In this document: piece by piece, positions 35,818 to 44,284 of the stretch
How the letters are laid out: every line of letters starts with the position of its first letter
Position numbering within the stretch: position 1 is the first letter of the stretch
Source: CAZCTC01 sp964501335
GTDB taxonomy: Bacteria; Chloroflexota; Anaerolineae; B4-G1; SLSP01
Direction: 5' to 3'
Length of the DNA: 64,000 nt
Assembly (NCBI GenBank): GCA_964501335.1
Contig: CAZCTC010000011.1
Span: forward strand, 94,118-158,117
Position numbers and translations under genes: made by a program
Notes under the pieces: model-generated
Database searches by the model: none
What the model saw: the letters and a program-made list of their open reading frames with translations, nothing else
What the model was told of the DNA's origin: nothing

Positions 35818-35853
35818 ATGTTTTCGCGGGCTTTCTGAAGCCCGCGAAAACAT
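35818..35853 (+). repeat. Family A hairpin, minimal copy
   Basis: A perfect 16-bp hairpin (arms ATGTTTTCGCGGGCTT and AAGCCCGCGAAAACAT, loop TCTG) with only a short AACAAA tail and no flanks. Its sequence equals the hairpins at 11388 and 20362. It ends 6 bp before the stop of the converging gene. Confidence 0.85.
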
Positions 35854-35859
35854 AACAAA

Positions 35860-36270
35860 TTAGAAGCTGTCGTCGGCGTCGTTTCCGGCGGCGGGGGCTG
35901 GATTGAGGTCCGGCATGGCTTTCTCGATGTCGGAAATATCCTGTCCGGATTCCAGCCGGTCGATCACCTCATCGAATTCGGGTCCGGCATCTTCCCCTTC
36001 GCTTCCTATCTCTTGCTTCATTTTGCGCATCAGCCTGCCCAGGCTTTTGGGATCGTTTTCGTCGATGTCGCCCCATTGGGCGGGATCTGCCATTGCTTCC
36101 ATGGACTGATCCTCGGACCGCAGGACCCGAATCCGCGAGATCAGACGGGTGGCTTCCGTACTGCCGCAGTGGGTGCAGACCGGCTGGCCTTCCCCCGCTG
36201 CGGCAAAGGAGCGCCACCAAACCGAGAAACGGCGTTGGCACTGTTGGCAGCGGTACTCGTAGACGGGCAT
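35860..36270 (-). CDS. FmdB-type zinc-ribbon protein
   Basis: A 136-residue protein starting MPVYEYRCQQCQRRFSVWWR, the hallmark of the FmdB/CxxC_CxxC_SSSS zinc-ribbon family, with the second pair CTHCGS at residues 34-39. The C-terminal 90 residues are acidic and probably disordered. Members are regarded as putative regulators, without a settled role. GGAGGAGAG precedes ATG 36270. It is divergent from gmk, sharing a roughly 75-bp control region. Confidence 0.85.
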   Translation of the reverse strand: MPVYEYRCQQCQRRFSVWWRSFAAAGEGQPVCTHCGSTEATRLISRIRVLRSEDQSMEAMADPAQWGDIDENDPKSLGRLMRKMKQEIGSEGEDAGPEFDEVIDRLESGQDISDIEKAMPDLNPAPAAGNDADDSF

Positions 36271-36345
36271 TTTTCTCTCCTCCGGCAAATGTGGTATAGT
36301 TAGGGATGCGCGGATTATACTCTAATTGGGATGAGGTACAACTTA

Positions 36346-36972
36346 ATGAACTCAGTCGATGGATCATCCTATCATCTTGCTTCCACTCCTCTGTTGGTGG
36401 TCATTTCGGGGCCCTCGGGGGTCGGCAAGGACAGTGTTCTGCATGCTTTAAAGGAGCACGGTCGTCCTTTTCACTTTGTGGTGACGGCTACCACTCGCGC
36501 CCCACGCCCCGGTGAAGTCCACGGTGTAGATTACTTCTTCGTCAGTCTTTCCGAATTTGAGGGGTTGATCCAGAACGGCGAGTTGATCGAACATGCCCTG
36601 GTCTACGGCCAGTACAAGGGCATTCCCAAGGAGCAGGTCCGGGCGGCGATGCAGAGCGGTCAGGATGTCGTGATGCGGCTGGATGTGCAGGGGGCGGCGA
36701 CCGTCCGTTCGCTGGCGCCGGAGGCCGTGTTGATTTTTCTGACCGGCGGCTCTGAGGAAGAGCTGTTCAATCGACTGCGCTTGCGGTCGACGGAGTCTGA
36801 GGAGGAGTTGCAGCGCCGATTTGAGATGGTGCGGCAGGAGATGGCCTGTATGAAGGATTTCGATTATGTGGTGGTGAACCGGGAAGGCGAGCTGGAGAAT
36901 GCGGTGGCTCAGATCCTGGCCATCATTGAAGCGGAGCATTGCCGGGTGCATCAGCGGCAGGTCCGGTTGTAG
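36346..36972 (+). CDS. gmk: Guanylate kinase
   Basis: A 208-residue enzyme that phosphorylates GMP to GDP. P-loop GPSGVGKDS near the N-terminus, GMP-binding TTRAPRPGEVHGVDYFFV, then YGQYKGIPKEQV and RLDVQGAATVRSL. The lid region is LRLRSTESEEELQRR. ATG 36346 is preferred because GATGAGGT lies 9 nt upstream; ATG 36331 is in frame but lacks a site. First gene of a same-strand block running to 50.7 kb; rhomboid follows after 18 nt. Confidence 0.93.
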   Translation: MNSVDGSSYHLASTPLLVVISGPSGVGKDSVLHALKEHGRPFHFVVTATTRAPRPGEVHGVDYFFVSLSEFEGLIQNGELIEHALVYGQYKGIPKEQVRAAMQSGQDVVMRLDVQGAATVRSLAPEAVLIFLTGGSEEELFNRLRLRSTESEEELQRRFEMVRQEMACMKDFDYVVVNREGELENAVAQILAIIEAEHCRVHQRQVRL

Positions 36973-36990
36973 AGGATTGAAGGGGTAATT

Positions 36991-37767
36991 TTGGAAGAAC
37001 ATCTGCGCCCTGAAGCATCGGATCAACTGCCGGAAATGTCGGCGGCGCCGGTTGTGCCCTCACAGCTGGCTATCCCGGTGTTTTCACCCCGTATCACTTA
37101 CATCCTGATTGGGCTCAATGTGCTGATTGCCTTGCCGACGTTGTTTTCAGTGGAGCTGCAAAACCTGTTCTGGGGAGTGGGGGCTCTGGTACCGGTATAT
37201 GTTTTCCAGTTGGGACAGTTTTGGCGGATTTTTACGTCGGGTTTTCTGCATGCCAACTTAACCCATCTGGCCTTCAATATGTATGCGCTTTACGGGTTGG
37301 GGCGGCTGTTGGAACAGCTGTACGGCGGCAAACGCTTTTTGGGAGTCTATTTTCTGGCGTTGATCGGGGGCGGGGTGGCGGTGTTGGCCGGGGCGGATCT
37401 CGATACAGCGACGATTGGAGCCTCGGGGGCGGTGTTAGGGTTGGCCGGTGCCTTGGTGGTTTATTTTTGGATTTATCGAGATTTCCTGACGCAGGCCCGG
37501 CAGCAATTGTATAGCTTATTGCCGATGGTGGTAATCAATGTCCTCCTGGGATTGATCCCGGGAATCAGTTTGTGGGGACATCTGGGTGGGGTATTGGCAG
37601 GAGCGGCGGCGGGCTGGGCCCTGCGGCCGCGTTATCAAGGGGTAAGAACTGAGACCGGTTTTGAGTTGCGGGTTCGGCCGTTGAATGGGATGGACCTGGG
37701 GTCTGGCCTGCTGGTTTGCTTAGGGGAAGGAATCGTGTTAGGGCTGGCCTGGTGGTTGCGAGGGTAA
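36991..37767 (+). CDS. Rhomboid-family intramembrane serine protease
   Basis: A 258-residue membrane protease with six predicted helices. The catalytic Ser lies in GASGAVLGLAG and the His in LWGHLGGVLAGAAAG; HANLTHLAFNMYALYGLG is the conserved L1/TM2 region. It cleaves helices of membrane proteins; the substrate is unknown. The start is TTG 36991 with AAGGGG at a suitable distance; the first 30 residues are a Pro-rich cytoplasmic tail. It is tightly spaced in the gmk cluster. Confidence 0.9.
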   Translation: MEEHLRPEASDQLPEMSAAPVVPSQLAIPVFSPRITYILIGLNVLIALPTLFSVELQNLFWGVGALVPVYVFQLGQFWRIFTSGFLHANLTHLAFNMYALYGLGRLLEQLYGGKRFLGVYFLALIGGGVAVLAGADLDTATIGASGAVLGLAGALVVYFWIYRDFLTQARQQLYSLLPMVVINVLLGLIPGISLWGHLGGVLAGAAAGWALRPRYQGVRTETGFELRVRPLNGMDLGSGLLVCLGEGIVLGLAWWLRG

Positions 37768-37768
37768 G

Positions 37769-37984
37769 ATGGCATTACCACTGGATTTGCGTGTGGGAGA
37801 CGTTGTCGTGCTGCGGAAGACGCATCCTTGTGGAGGGACGACCTGGCGAGTGGTGCGGGTAGGCGCGGATATAGGCGCAGAATGTCTCACTTGTGGTCGA
37901 TATGTCCTGGTGCCCCGCAGCCGTTTTGAATCCCGGATAAAGAGTTTCCTGGAGCGCGGCCAGCAGCAGCTTGATTCCGGCTAA
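37769..37984 (+). CDS. DUF951 small basic protein
   Basis: A 71-residue protein matching DUF951: VGDVVVLRKTHPCGG, WRVVRVGADIGAECLTCGRY, VPRSRFESRIK. The two or three cysteines may bind metal. The family is found in Firmicutes and Chloroflexota, usually beside housekeeping genes; its role is not established. It begins 1 nt after the rhomboid stop, so translation is coupled. Confidence 0.9.
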   Translation: MALPLDLRVGDVVVLRKTHPCGGTTWRVVRVGADIGAECLTCGRYVLVPRSRFESRIKSFLERGQQQLDSG

Positions 37985-38000
37985 ATCTGGAAGGAGCCGG

Positions 38001-39146
38001 ATGCAACAAGTGCGGAAGGGCGGGAAGCGTTTTCTTTTGTTTTTTTCGGATACGGGTGGAGGGCACCGGGCCGCCAGCCAGGCGGTTAAAGATGAATTAA
38101 CCCGACTTTATGGGTCGGATGCTGACGTTCAGATGATCGATCTGTTCAAGGAAGTGCAGTGTTGGCCCTTTTATAATTTTCCTCGCTGGTATTCAGGGAT
38201 GGGATGGTTGAAAGGGCTGCCCTGGGGGGTGGCTTTTCATTTGACCAATCAGCCGGCTCTGGTGCGGGTGCTGTCGGGGATGATCTGGCCGTATGTTCGA
38301 TCGTCTTTCAAACGTATTTTAAGTTCTTACGCTCCTGATAGCGTGGTTTCCTTTCATGGGATTCCCAATCCGGTTTTACCGCAGGCTATCTCAGAGTTTG
38401 CGCCGGGGACCGAACTTACTACCGTGGTGCTGGATCTGGTCAGTATCCATGTGGCCTGGATGGTGCCGGGGTTTGACCGTTACTTTATGCCGTCGCAGGA
38501 AGCTGAGGATCTGGGGAAGCGGTTGAACCTTCCGGCGGAACGGATGGAGATGGTGGCCGGGATGCCGGTACGGCGGGCTTTTTTGGAAGTGGGCCAGATC
38601 TCGCAAGCGGAGGCCCGGCAGCGGTTGGGATTGCCGTTGGATCAGCCTTTGGTGTTGTTGACGGCCGGCGGCGACGGGATGGGGCCGTTGATCCCGGTGG
38701 TGAAGGCGGTGGCGGCGCGCCATCCTCATGCCATGTTGGTGGCGATTGTGGGGCGCAATGAGCGGCTTTCGCGGAAGCTGCAATCGTTGTCTTTGCCGGT
38801 ACCGTTGCGGGTGGAAGGCTTTGTTTCCAATATGGAGCTGTGGATGCGGGCGGCCGATCTGTTGGTGACCAAGGCGGGCCCGAATACATTGACGGAGGCT
38901 TTTCTGGCGGGGCTGCCGATGGTGATCTATTCTGCTATTCTGGGGCAGGAAGAAGGCAACGGCGACTATGTTCAGCGCCATGGGGCCGGGATCTGGGCGC
39001 CGCAGCTGGAGCTGACGGCAGATGCAGTGGAAGCGCTGCTCAACGATCCGGAGCGGCGACGGGCGATGGCGGACCAGGCGCGAACGCTGGCGGATCCCCT
39101 GGCGGCGGAACGTATTGCCCGGCGGTTGATGGAAGGCCCGGGGTAA
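38001..39146 (+). CDS. MGDG-synthase/UgtP-like glycosyltransferase
   Basis: A 381-residue GT-B fold protein. The N-terminal MGDG-synthase motif SDTGGGHRAASQAVKDEL is present. The UDP-sugar binding half has LLTAGGDGMGP, then VEGFVSNMELWMRAADLLVT and the donor-site KAGPNTLTEAFLAGLP. It probably makes membrane glycolipids by transferring a sugar from UDP to diacylglycerol; processivity and the sugar are unknown. GGAAGGAG directly precedes ATG 38001, which is 17 nt after the DUF951 gene. Confidence 0.85.
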   Translation: MQQVRKGGKRFLLFFSDTGGGHRAASQAVKDELTRLYGSDADVQMIDLFKEVQCWPFYNFPRWYSGMGWLKGLPWGVAFHLTNQPALVRVLSGMIWPYVRSSFKRILSSYAPDSVVSFHGIPNPVLPQAISEFAPGTELTTVVLDLVSIHVAWMVPGFDRYFMPSQEAEDLGKRLNLPAERMEMVAGMPVRRAFLEVGQISQAEARQRLGLPLDQPLVLLTAGGDGMGPLIPVVKAVAARHPHAMLVAIVGRNERLSRKLQSLSLPVPLRVEGFVSNMELWMRAADLLVTKAGPNTLTEAFLAGLPMVIYSAILGQEEGNGDYVQRHGAGIWAPQLELTADAVEALLNDPERRRAMADQARTLADPLAAERIARRLMEGPG

Positions 39147-39165
39147 CAACGTTTCTGCCTGATTA

Positions 39166-39174
39166 TGTTATAAT
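39166..39174 (+). promoter_or_regulatory. Extended -10 promoter element upstream of xer
   Basis: TGTTATAAT (an extended -10, TGn-TATAAT) lies 25 nt before the xer start codon. No good -35 is visible, as is usual with extended -10 sites. It suggests an internal promoter in the cluster. Confidence 0.55.
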
Positions 39175-39199
39175 TCTGTCGGTGCCGGAGGTCGACGCC

Positions 39200-40138
39200 A
39201 TGCAGCGGGAGTTACAGCAGTTTTATCGATACCTGGAATATGAGCGGGGCTATTCGACCAATACTTTATCGGCTTACCGGCATGATCTGGATCAGTTTGC
39301 GGCTTTGCTGGCAACTGAACGGCTGACTTCCTGGCAGGAGTTGGAGCCGGAGTTTTTGGAAGGGTTTGTGGATCTGCTCCAGAGCGAGGCGTTAGGGTAT
39401 TCTGATACTACGATTGCCCGTAAGGTTGCCTCGGTTCGTTCTTTTCTCAATTTTTTATTTGCTGAGGGGATCATCAGCTCGGAACTGGCTCACCATCTGG
39501 GTCAGTTTAAGGTGGGGCGACGGCTGCCGCGGGCGTTGAGCCAGGAAGAGATGGGGCAGTTGTTGCGGGCGGAGATGTTTGAAGCCACGCCGTTGGGGCT
39601 GCGGGATCGGGCGCTGTTGGAACTGTTGTATGCGGCCGGGCTACGCGCCACCGAGGCGGTGGGCTTGAAACTGGAGGATCTGGATCTGGCGGGGGGGATG
39701 GTGCGTTGTCGGGGGAAAGGTAATAAGGAGCGGATGATTCCGCTGCATACGGCGGCTCAAGAGGTGCTTCGACATTATTTAGCGGAGGGCCGCCCTTTTT
39801 TGTTGCGGGATGTGGCGCAAGCGAGCCTGTTTTTAAATCATCGCGGGGAACCGTTGACGCGCCAGGGCCTGTGGTTTATTTTACAACAACGGGCTCAGGA
39901 GGCGGATTTTGAAACAGGGATCAGTCCTCATCAACTGCGGCACAGTTTTGCCACCCATTTGCTGGAAGGGGGCGCTGAATTGCGCGAGGTGCAGCAGTTT
40001 TTGGGGCATGCCAATATTACAACGACGCAGATTTACACAGAAGTTTCCAGCCGACGTAAACGAACTGTTTACGACCGGGCTCATCCGCGGGCCGGCGGTC
40101 GTAAGGAAGAAGAAACATCATCCAAGGAGCAAGAATAA
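39200..40138 (+). CDS. xerC: XerC/XerD-type tyrosine recombinase
   Basis: A 312-residue recombinase. A SAM-like core-binding domain (residues 1-95, YERGYSTNTLSAYRHDLDQF) precedes the catalytic domain with the tyrosine-recombinase set: R149 (GLRATE), Lys in GKGNKER, HxxR in HQLRHSFATHLL, His in LGHANITTTQIY and nucleophile Y279. Size and sequence fit chromosomal XerC/D, which resolve dimers at dif with FtsK; the ftsK gene lies 5 kb downstream in the same block. XerC and XerD cannot be separated with confidence. Start with GGAGGT at 8 nt. Confidence 0.88.
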   Translation: MQRELQQFYRYLEYERGYSTNTLSAYRHDLDQFAALLATERLTSWQELEPEFLEGFVDLLQSEALGYSDTTIARKVASVRSFLNFLFAEGIISSELAHHLGQFKVGRRLPRALSQEEMGQLLRAEMFEATPLGLRDRALLELLYAAGLRATEAVGLKLEDLDLAGGMVRCRGKGNKERMIPLHTAAQEVLRHYLAEGRPFLLRDVAQASLFLNHRGEPLTRQGLWFILQQRAQEADFETGISPHQLRHSFATHLLEGGAELREVQQFLGHANITTTQIYTEVSSRRKRTVYDRAHPRAGGRKEEETSSKEQE

Positions 40139-40141
40139 TCA

Positions 40142-40981
40142 ATGGAATCGTTCTATACCCTCGCTATGGTCAAAGAAGCTGCTGCTGCCCTCCAGCAACG
40201 GACGGATGTGAGGCCGACGATCGGCTTGATTTTGGGATCAGGACTCAGCGCAGTGGCCGATTCTATTGAAGGCGCGGTGGCGATCCCTTACAATCAGGTT
40301 CCTAATTTCCCCTGTTCCACCGTGGAAGGGCATGTCGGCCGGTTGGTGATCGGACGGCTGGAAGGCCATCCCGTCATCGTGATGCAGGGCCGCAGCCATT
40401 ATTATGAAGGCTATTCGATGGATCAGGTGACCTTTCCGGTTCGGGTCATGCAGGTGTTGGGCGTCAAGACGCTCATCGTCACCAATGCGGCGGGTGGATT
40501 GAACCAGTCCTATCACGCCGGCGATGTGATGATTATCCGCGATCAGATCAATATGATCGGGATGACGGGGCAGAATCCTCTGCGCGGGCCCAATTTCGAT
40601 GAGCTGGGGCCCCGGTTCCCGGACATGAATGAAGCCTACGACCGTGAATTGCGGACGTTAGCGCGTAAAGTCGCTCTGGAAGCCCAGGTGCCGCAGCATG
40701 AAGGCGTTTATATCTGTCTGGGCGGGCCGAATTTTGAAAGCCCGGCGGATATCCGTTTTCTGCGGCTGATCGGGGCGGACAGTGTGGGGATGTCGACGGT
40801 GCCTGAAGTGCTGGTGGCGCGCCACAATAAGATGCGCGTGCTGGGGCTTTCGGGCATCACCAATGTCCTGTCGGGTGAAGAAGGCGGGCCGGGCCCTTCG
40901 CATGAAGAGGTGTTGGAAGCCGGCAAGTTGCTGGCGCCCCGGTTGGAAGCTTTAATTCGCGGGGTGTTGCGAGCTCTATGA
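40142..40981 (+). CDS. punA: Purine nucleoside phosphorylase, type I
   Basis: A 279-residue trimeric-type PNP that phosphorolyses guanosine/inosine to base and ribose-1-phosphate. Motifs: LILGSGLSAVAD (phosphate), MQGRSHYYEGYSMDQVTFPV, TNAAGGLN, the purine-site Glu in GGPNFESPADIR and Asn in LSGITNVLS, and VGMSTVPEVLVARH. Full length. It starts 3 nt after xer, and its last codons overlap the next start by 4 nt (ATGA). Purine salvage links it functionally to gmk at the head of the cluster. Confidence 0.93.
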   Translation: MESFYTLAMVKEAAAALQQRTDVRPTIGLILGSGLSAVADSIEGAVAIPYNQVPNFPCSTVEGHVGRLVIGRLEGHPVIVMQGRSHYYEGYSMDQVTFPVRVMQVLGVKTLIVTNAAGGLNQSYHAGDVMIIRDQINMIGMTGQNPLRGPNFDELGPRFPDMNEAYDRELRTLARKVALEAQVPQHEGVYICLGGPNFESPADIRFLRLIGADSVGMSTVPEVLVARHNKMRVLGLSGITNVLSGEEGGPGPSHEEVLEAGKLLAPRLEALIRGVLRAL

Positions 40982-41745
40982 CGGTTTTTCTGTCGGTACT
41001 GGCGCAGTGGGCGCCCGGGTTTTATATCGTTTGCCTGATCGGTTCGGCCGTTTATGCTTTTATGGCCGTGACGGAGGGCAATCAGCGGCGTACTGCGCAA
41101 TTCATTGTGGCACGCGAAGAAGCGGCGAGCAAGGCGTCGCGGGCCTGGTTTATGAGCATGCTCTTTTTGGGATTGGGCGGCGTGATTTTCGTCACGTCTT
41201 CGTATATCTTTCCCTTGATTCCGTTGCTGGCTCCGGAGACACCCGCGATTGAGATCGGGTTGTTGACGGCGACTCCGACCAGCACCGTAGTTCCTACGGC
41301 TCAATTGACTCCGACAGCGACCGGGACGGCGACGGCGATGCCGATCGAGGGAGTTCCTACGGATATTCCCACGGCAACGCCGTCGCCGACGCCGACGCCG
41401 CCGGCTCCCGAAGCCTATCAACCGGATTGTCCTTCGCCCAGCGCGCAGGTTATTGCGCCGGTGGCCGGGAGTGTGCTGGATGGGGTGGTGGAGATCCGCG
41501 GCACCGCCACTGTCAATGCTTTTAGCTTTTACAAGTTTGAAGTAGAATTCCCTGGTTCGGACTATCCGACCTTTATCGGTCAGTACAATACGGCCGTCGA
41601 TAATGGAACTCTGGGCGCCTGGGATGTCAGCGATCGGACTATTTATCCCAGCGGCGGACCCTATCGCTTTCGGCTGATGGTGGTGGATATTTACGGCAAT
41701 ACTACTTTATGCGTTATTCCGGTTAATTTGGGCGCGCAGCCGTAA
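40978..41745 (+). CDS. Two-TM protein with Thr/Pro linker and C-terminal Ig-like domain
   Basis: A 255-residue protein: helices at about 10-30 and 57-80, then a Thr/Pro-rich linker (TATPTSTVVPTAQLTPTATG ... TATPSPTPTPPAP) and a C-terminal beta domain (SVLDGVVEIRGTATVNAFSFY ...) with one cysteine pair. Linkers of this type are common on the surface of Chloroflexota. It may display a small Ig-like adhesion or sensing domain. It overlaps punA by 4 nt and is therefore translationally coupled. No named family was recognised. Confidence 0.65.
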   Translation: MTVFLSVLAQWAPGFYIVCLIGSAVYAFMAVTEGNQRRTAQFIVAREEAASKASRAWFMSMLFLGLGGVIFVTSSYIFPLIPLLAPETPAIEIGLLTATPTSTVVPTAQLTPTATGTATAMPIEGVPTDIPTATPSPTPTPPAPEAYQPDCPSPSAQVIAPVAGSVLDGVVEIRGTATVNAFSFYKFEVEFPGSDYPTFIGQYNTAVDNGTLGAWDVSDRTIYPSGGPYRFRLMVVDIYGNTTLCVIPVNLGAQP

Positions 41746-41761
41746 CTGGTAAGGAGGCGTT

Positions 41762-42292
41762 GTGCATATTCGTTCAGCTCGTGAAGATGATTGGAAGAAC
41801 TGTCTGGAGCTGGATACCTCGTTTGAAACCGAGGCGGCCTGGCAGATGGAAGAGGAGCGGAAAGAAGGCGAGTGGGCCGTGCGTTTTCGTGAGGTGCGGT
41901 TGCCGCGCCGTCAGCGGATCAGCCCAACGCGTACTCCGGAGGATTTATTGAACGGCTGGCAGCGCTGTCACGCTTTTTGGGTGGCGGTGGAACAGCGCAA
42001 GGTGGCGGGGTATCTGGGCGTGATTCTGGAACTGGACCATCGTCAGGCCCGGATTTCAGATCTGGCGGTGACCTCAGAATTGCGGCGGCATGGGGTAGCC
42101 AGTCAGTTATTGCAGCATGGTCTGGATTGGCTGGCGCGTCAGGATGTGGAGCAGGTAGTGCTGGAGTGTCAGCCTAAGGCTCAACCGGCGATTGCTTTTG
42201 CTCAGGCGCGGGGCTTCCTGGTCTGCGGCTTTCAGGATGTTTACTGGCGGGGTCCTGAAGTCGGGCTCTTTTTCCGCAAACGGATCCGGTAA
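41762..42292 (+). CDS. GNAT-family acetyltransferase
   Basis: A 176-residue protein with a GNAT core: ISDLAVTSELRRHGVASQLLQHGLDWL contains the acetyl-CoA pyrophosphate-binding R-R-x-G-x-A pattern, followed by VLECQPKAQPAIAFAQARGF. The substrate is unknown; the RimI-like ending suggests an amine or protein N-terminus. The start is GTG 41762 with AAGGAGG 6 nt upstream. It is in the same operon as the preceding genes. Confidence 0.8.
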   Translation: MHIRSAREDDWKNCLELDTSFETEAAWQMEEERKEGEWAVRFREVRLPRRQRISPTRTPEDLLNGWQRCHAFWVAVEQRKVAGYLGVILELDHRQARISDLAVTSELRRHGVASQLLQHGLDWLARQDVEQVVLECQPKAQPAIAFAQARGFLVCGFQDVYWRGPEVGLFFRKRIR

Positions 42293-42385
42293 ACGGTGAA
42301 GGCGTTTGTGTCTGCAGTGAGCGGTGTGCTGAGTGCGAAAACCAGGAAAAGAAAAACTTATCGTAGTTGAGTCCGGCGCATTGTT

Positions 42386-44254
42386 ATGAACTGGCAGCAG
42401 ATTTTGATCGGGGTGAACGATGTTCTGAGCGCCGGCGTGGCGGCGACCGCTTTTGCACTTTTACTTTATTTGTGGTGCTATAACCGGGAAAGCGCGGTGG
42501 CCCGGACTTTCAGTGGGCTGTTGCTTTGCGTGGCCGGGGTTTACCTGCTTGATTTGCTGCTGACCGACATGCATGATTTCAAAGGGGTGGTCGGCTTCTT
42601 ACTTCGGTTGCAGTGGGTGGGGATTGCTTTTACGCCTACGCTTTATCTGGAGTTTACCCGGGCGATTCGGCTTTCGGTGATGGAGAACCATTTCCCGCCC
42701 TGGTTGCGTCGGGGAGGCCTGCTTTTTAGTTTTGTGATTGTGATGCTGGCGCTCTATACCGATTTTTTGGTCAATGGGGTGACTTTTACGGCCAGCGCAC
42801 CCCATTTGCTGCCGGGGCCGCTCTTTTATCCGTTTGCAATCCTGTTTGGCGGCAGCGCGTTGTGGGGATTGCGGCAGACCTTGAGCGCTCGCAGCCGCTG
42901 TTACACATCGGCCGCCCGGCGGCGGATGGCTTACCTTTCCATTGGATTTATCGCTCCGGCGGCCGGGGTCTTTCCTTATTTATTGATCATCGGCTGGCCG
43001 ACTGCATTGCCGGGGGCGCTGTTGTGGGGGCTGTTGATTGTGGGCAACGTGGGCATCGCCATTATGCTGGTTTTGATGGCGTATAGCGTGGCTTTTATCG
43101 GTACGCTCAACCCGGACCGGGTGATCAAGCATCGGATGGTGCGTTTTTTGTTGCGGGGACCGGTGACGGCCATGCTGGCTCTGGTGGCTTTCAATGCGGC
43201 ATTGTTGGCCCGGAATTACTGGCAGCTGGAATCCTATACTCTTCCGCTTTCGGCTGTGGCGGTTACCATTATTGCTGCTGAATTGATCATTGAACTTTCC
43301 AAGCCGGTTGTGGATCTGGCGCTCTATCGGGAGGGCCGTGAAGAAGTGGCGCGGATCCAGGAGTTGAGCCAGCGGCTGTTGACGGCGGCGGATTTGCGGC
43401 AGTTTCTGGAAAACATCCTGGCGGCGGTCTGCGAATTGTTGCACAGTCGGGGGGGATTTATTGCCGTGCTGGAGAATGGGGCGCTGCGTCGGGAGATCTG
43501 GTGTGGATTGCACATTTCTACGGAAGAGATTGCCAAATTGCCTCTGGATCAGGCGGAGTTGACGGGGCGGCAGGGCGAGTTTTTTATGTGGCAGGATTAT
43601 TGGATCGCGCCGATCCACGATAAATCGGGCCAGGCATTGCTGGGACTGGTGGGGGTGCAGACCCCGGGCGTGACGTTGCCTTTGCCGGCCGATCAATTGG
43701 AGTTGTTGACGCAGGTTTTGCAGCAGGCCGGCGCGGCATTGGAAGATCAACGTTTGCAGCAGGCTGTGTTCGGGGCTTTTACGCCCTTATTGCCCGAATT
43801 GCAGGAGATCCAACGGCGGCGTGGTATGTTGCGTTACCAGGGTTCGGCCCTGGCCGGTTTCTTACAGGGGGAATCGCCTGACTTCCCGCAATGGGTTCAT
43901 GATGCCCTGGCGCATTATTGGGGAGGACCGCGGCTGACGGAGAATCCGTTGTTGCAGCTTCAGGTCGTACAACAGGCCGCTTTAGAGCACGACGGCAACC
44001 CAATTCGAGGGTTACAGGATGTGTTGTTGCAAGGGATTGAGCAACTTCGTCCCGATGGAGAGCGAAAGTTGACAGCTCCCGAATGGCTGTTGTACAATAT
44101 CCTGGAAATGAAATTCCTCCGGGGGCAGAAGGTGCGAGAAGTTGCCATGCGCCTGGCTCTCAGTGAATCTGACTTCTACCGTAAACAGCGAGTTGCGATT
44201 GAGAGTCTTGCGCGCATCATTGCCGAGATGGAAGCCAGGGCTCGGGAAATTTAG
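42386..44254 (+). CDS. 7TM-GAF receptor with C-terminal HTH and no kinase domain
   Basis: A 622-residue membrane protein. Residues 1-310 form a 7TM histidine-kinase N-domain; GAF-like domain at about 330-450; then a helical region and a C-terminal HTH (about 570-615: VREVAMRLALSESDFYRKQR) preceded by ERKLTAPEWLLYNILEMKFL. The HTH resembles sigma-70 region 4 and is seen at the end of regulators in this phylum. There is no H-box or ATPase. It looks like a membrane-bound one-component receptor; whether it binds DNA while tethered is inference. No Shine-Dalgarno is visible before ATG 42386. Confidence 0.7.
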   Translation: MNWQQILIGVNDVLSAGVAATAFALLLYLWCYNRESAVARTFSGLLLCVAGVYLLDLLLTDMHDFKGVVGFLLRLQWVGIAFTPTLYLEFTRAIRLSVMENHFPPWLRRGGLLFSFVIVMLALYTDFLVNGVTFTASAPHLLPGPLFYPFAILFGGSALWGLRQTLSARSRCYTSAARRRMAYLSIGFIAPAAGVFPYLLIIGWPTALPGALLWGLLIVGNVGIAIMLVLMAYSVAFIGTLNPDRVIKHRMVRFLLRGPVTAMLALVAFNAALLARNYWQLESYTLPLSAVAVTIIAAELIIELSKPVVDLALYREGREEVARIQELSQRLLTAADLRQFLENILAAVCELLHSRGGFIAVLENGALRREIWCGLHISTEEIAKLPLDQAELTGRQGEFFMWQDYWIAPIHDKSGQALLGLVGVQTPGVTLPLPADQLELLTQVLQQAGAALEDQRLQQAVFGAFTPLLPELQEIQRRRGMLRYQGSALAGFLQGESPDFPQWVHDALAHYWGGPRLTENPLLQLQVVQQAALEHDGNPIRGLQDVLLQGIEQLRPDGERKLTAPEWLLYNILEMKFLRGQKVREVAMRLALSESDFYRKQRVAIESLARIIAEMEARAREI

Positions 44255-44284
44255 ACCGATCCCGGTCGAGAGAGGAGTAGATGG

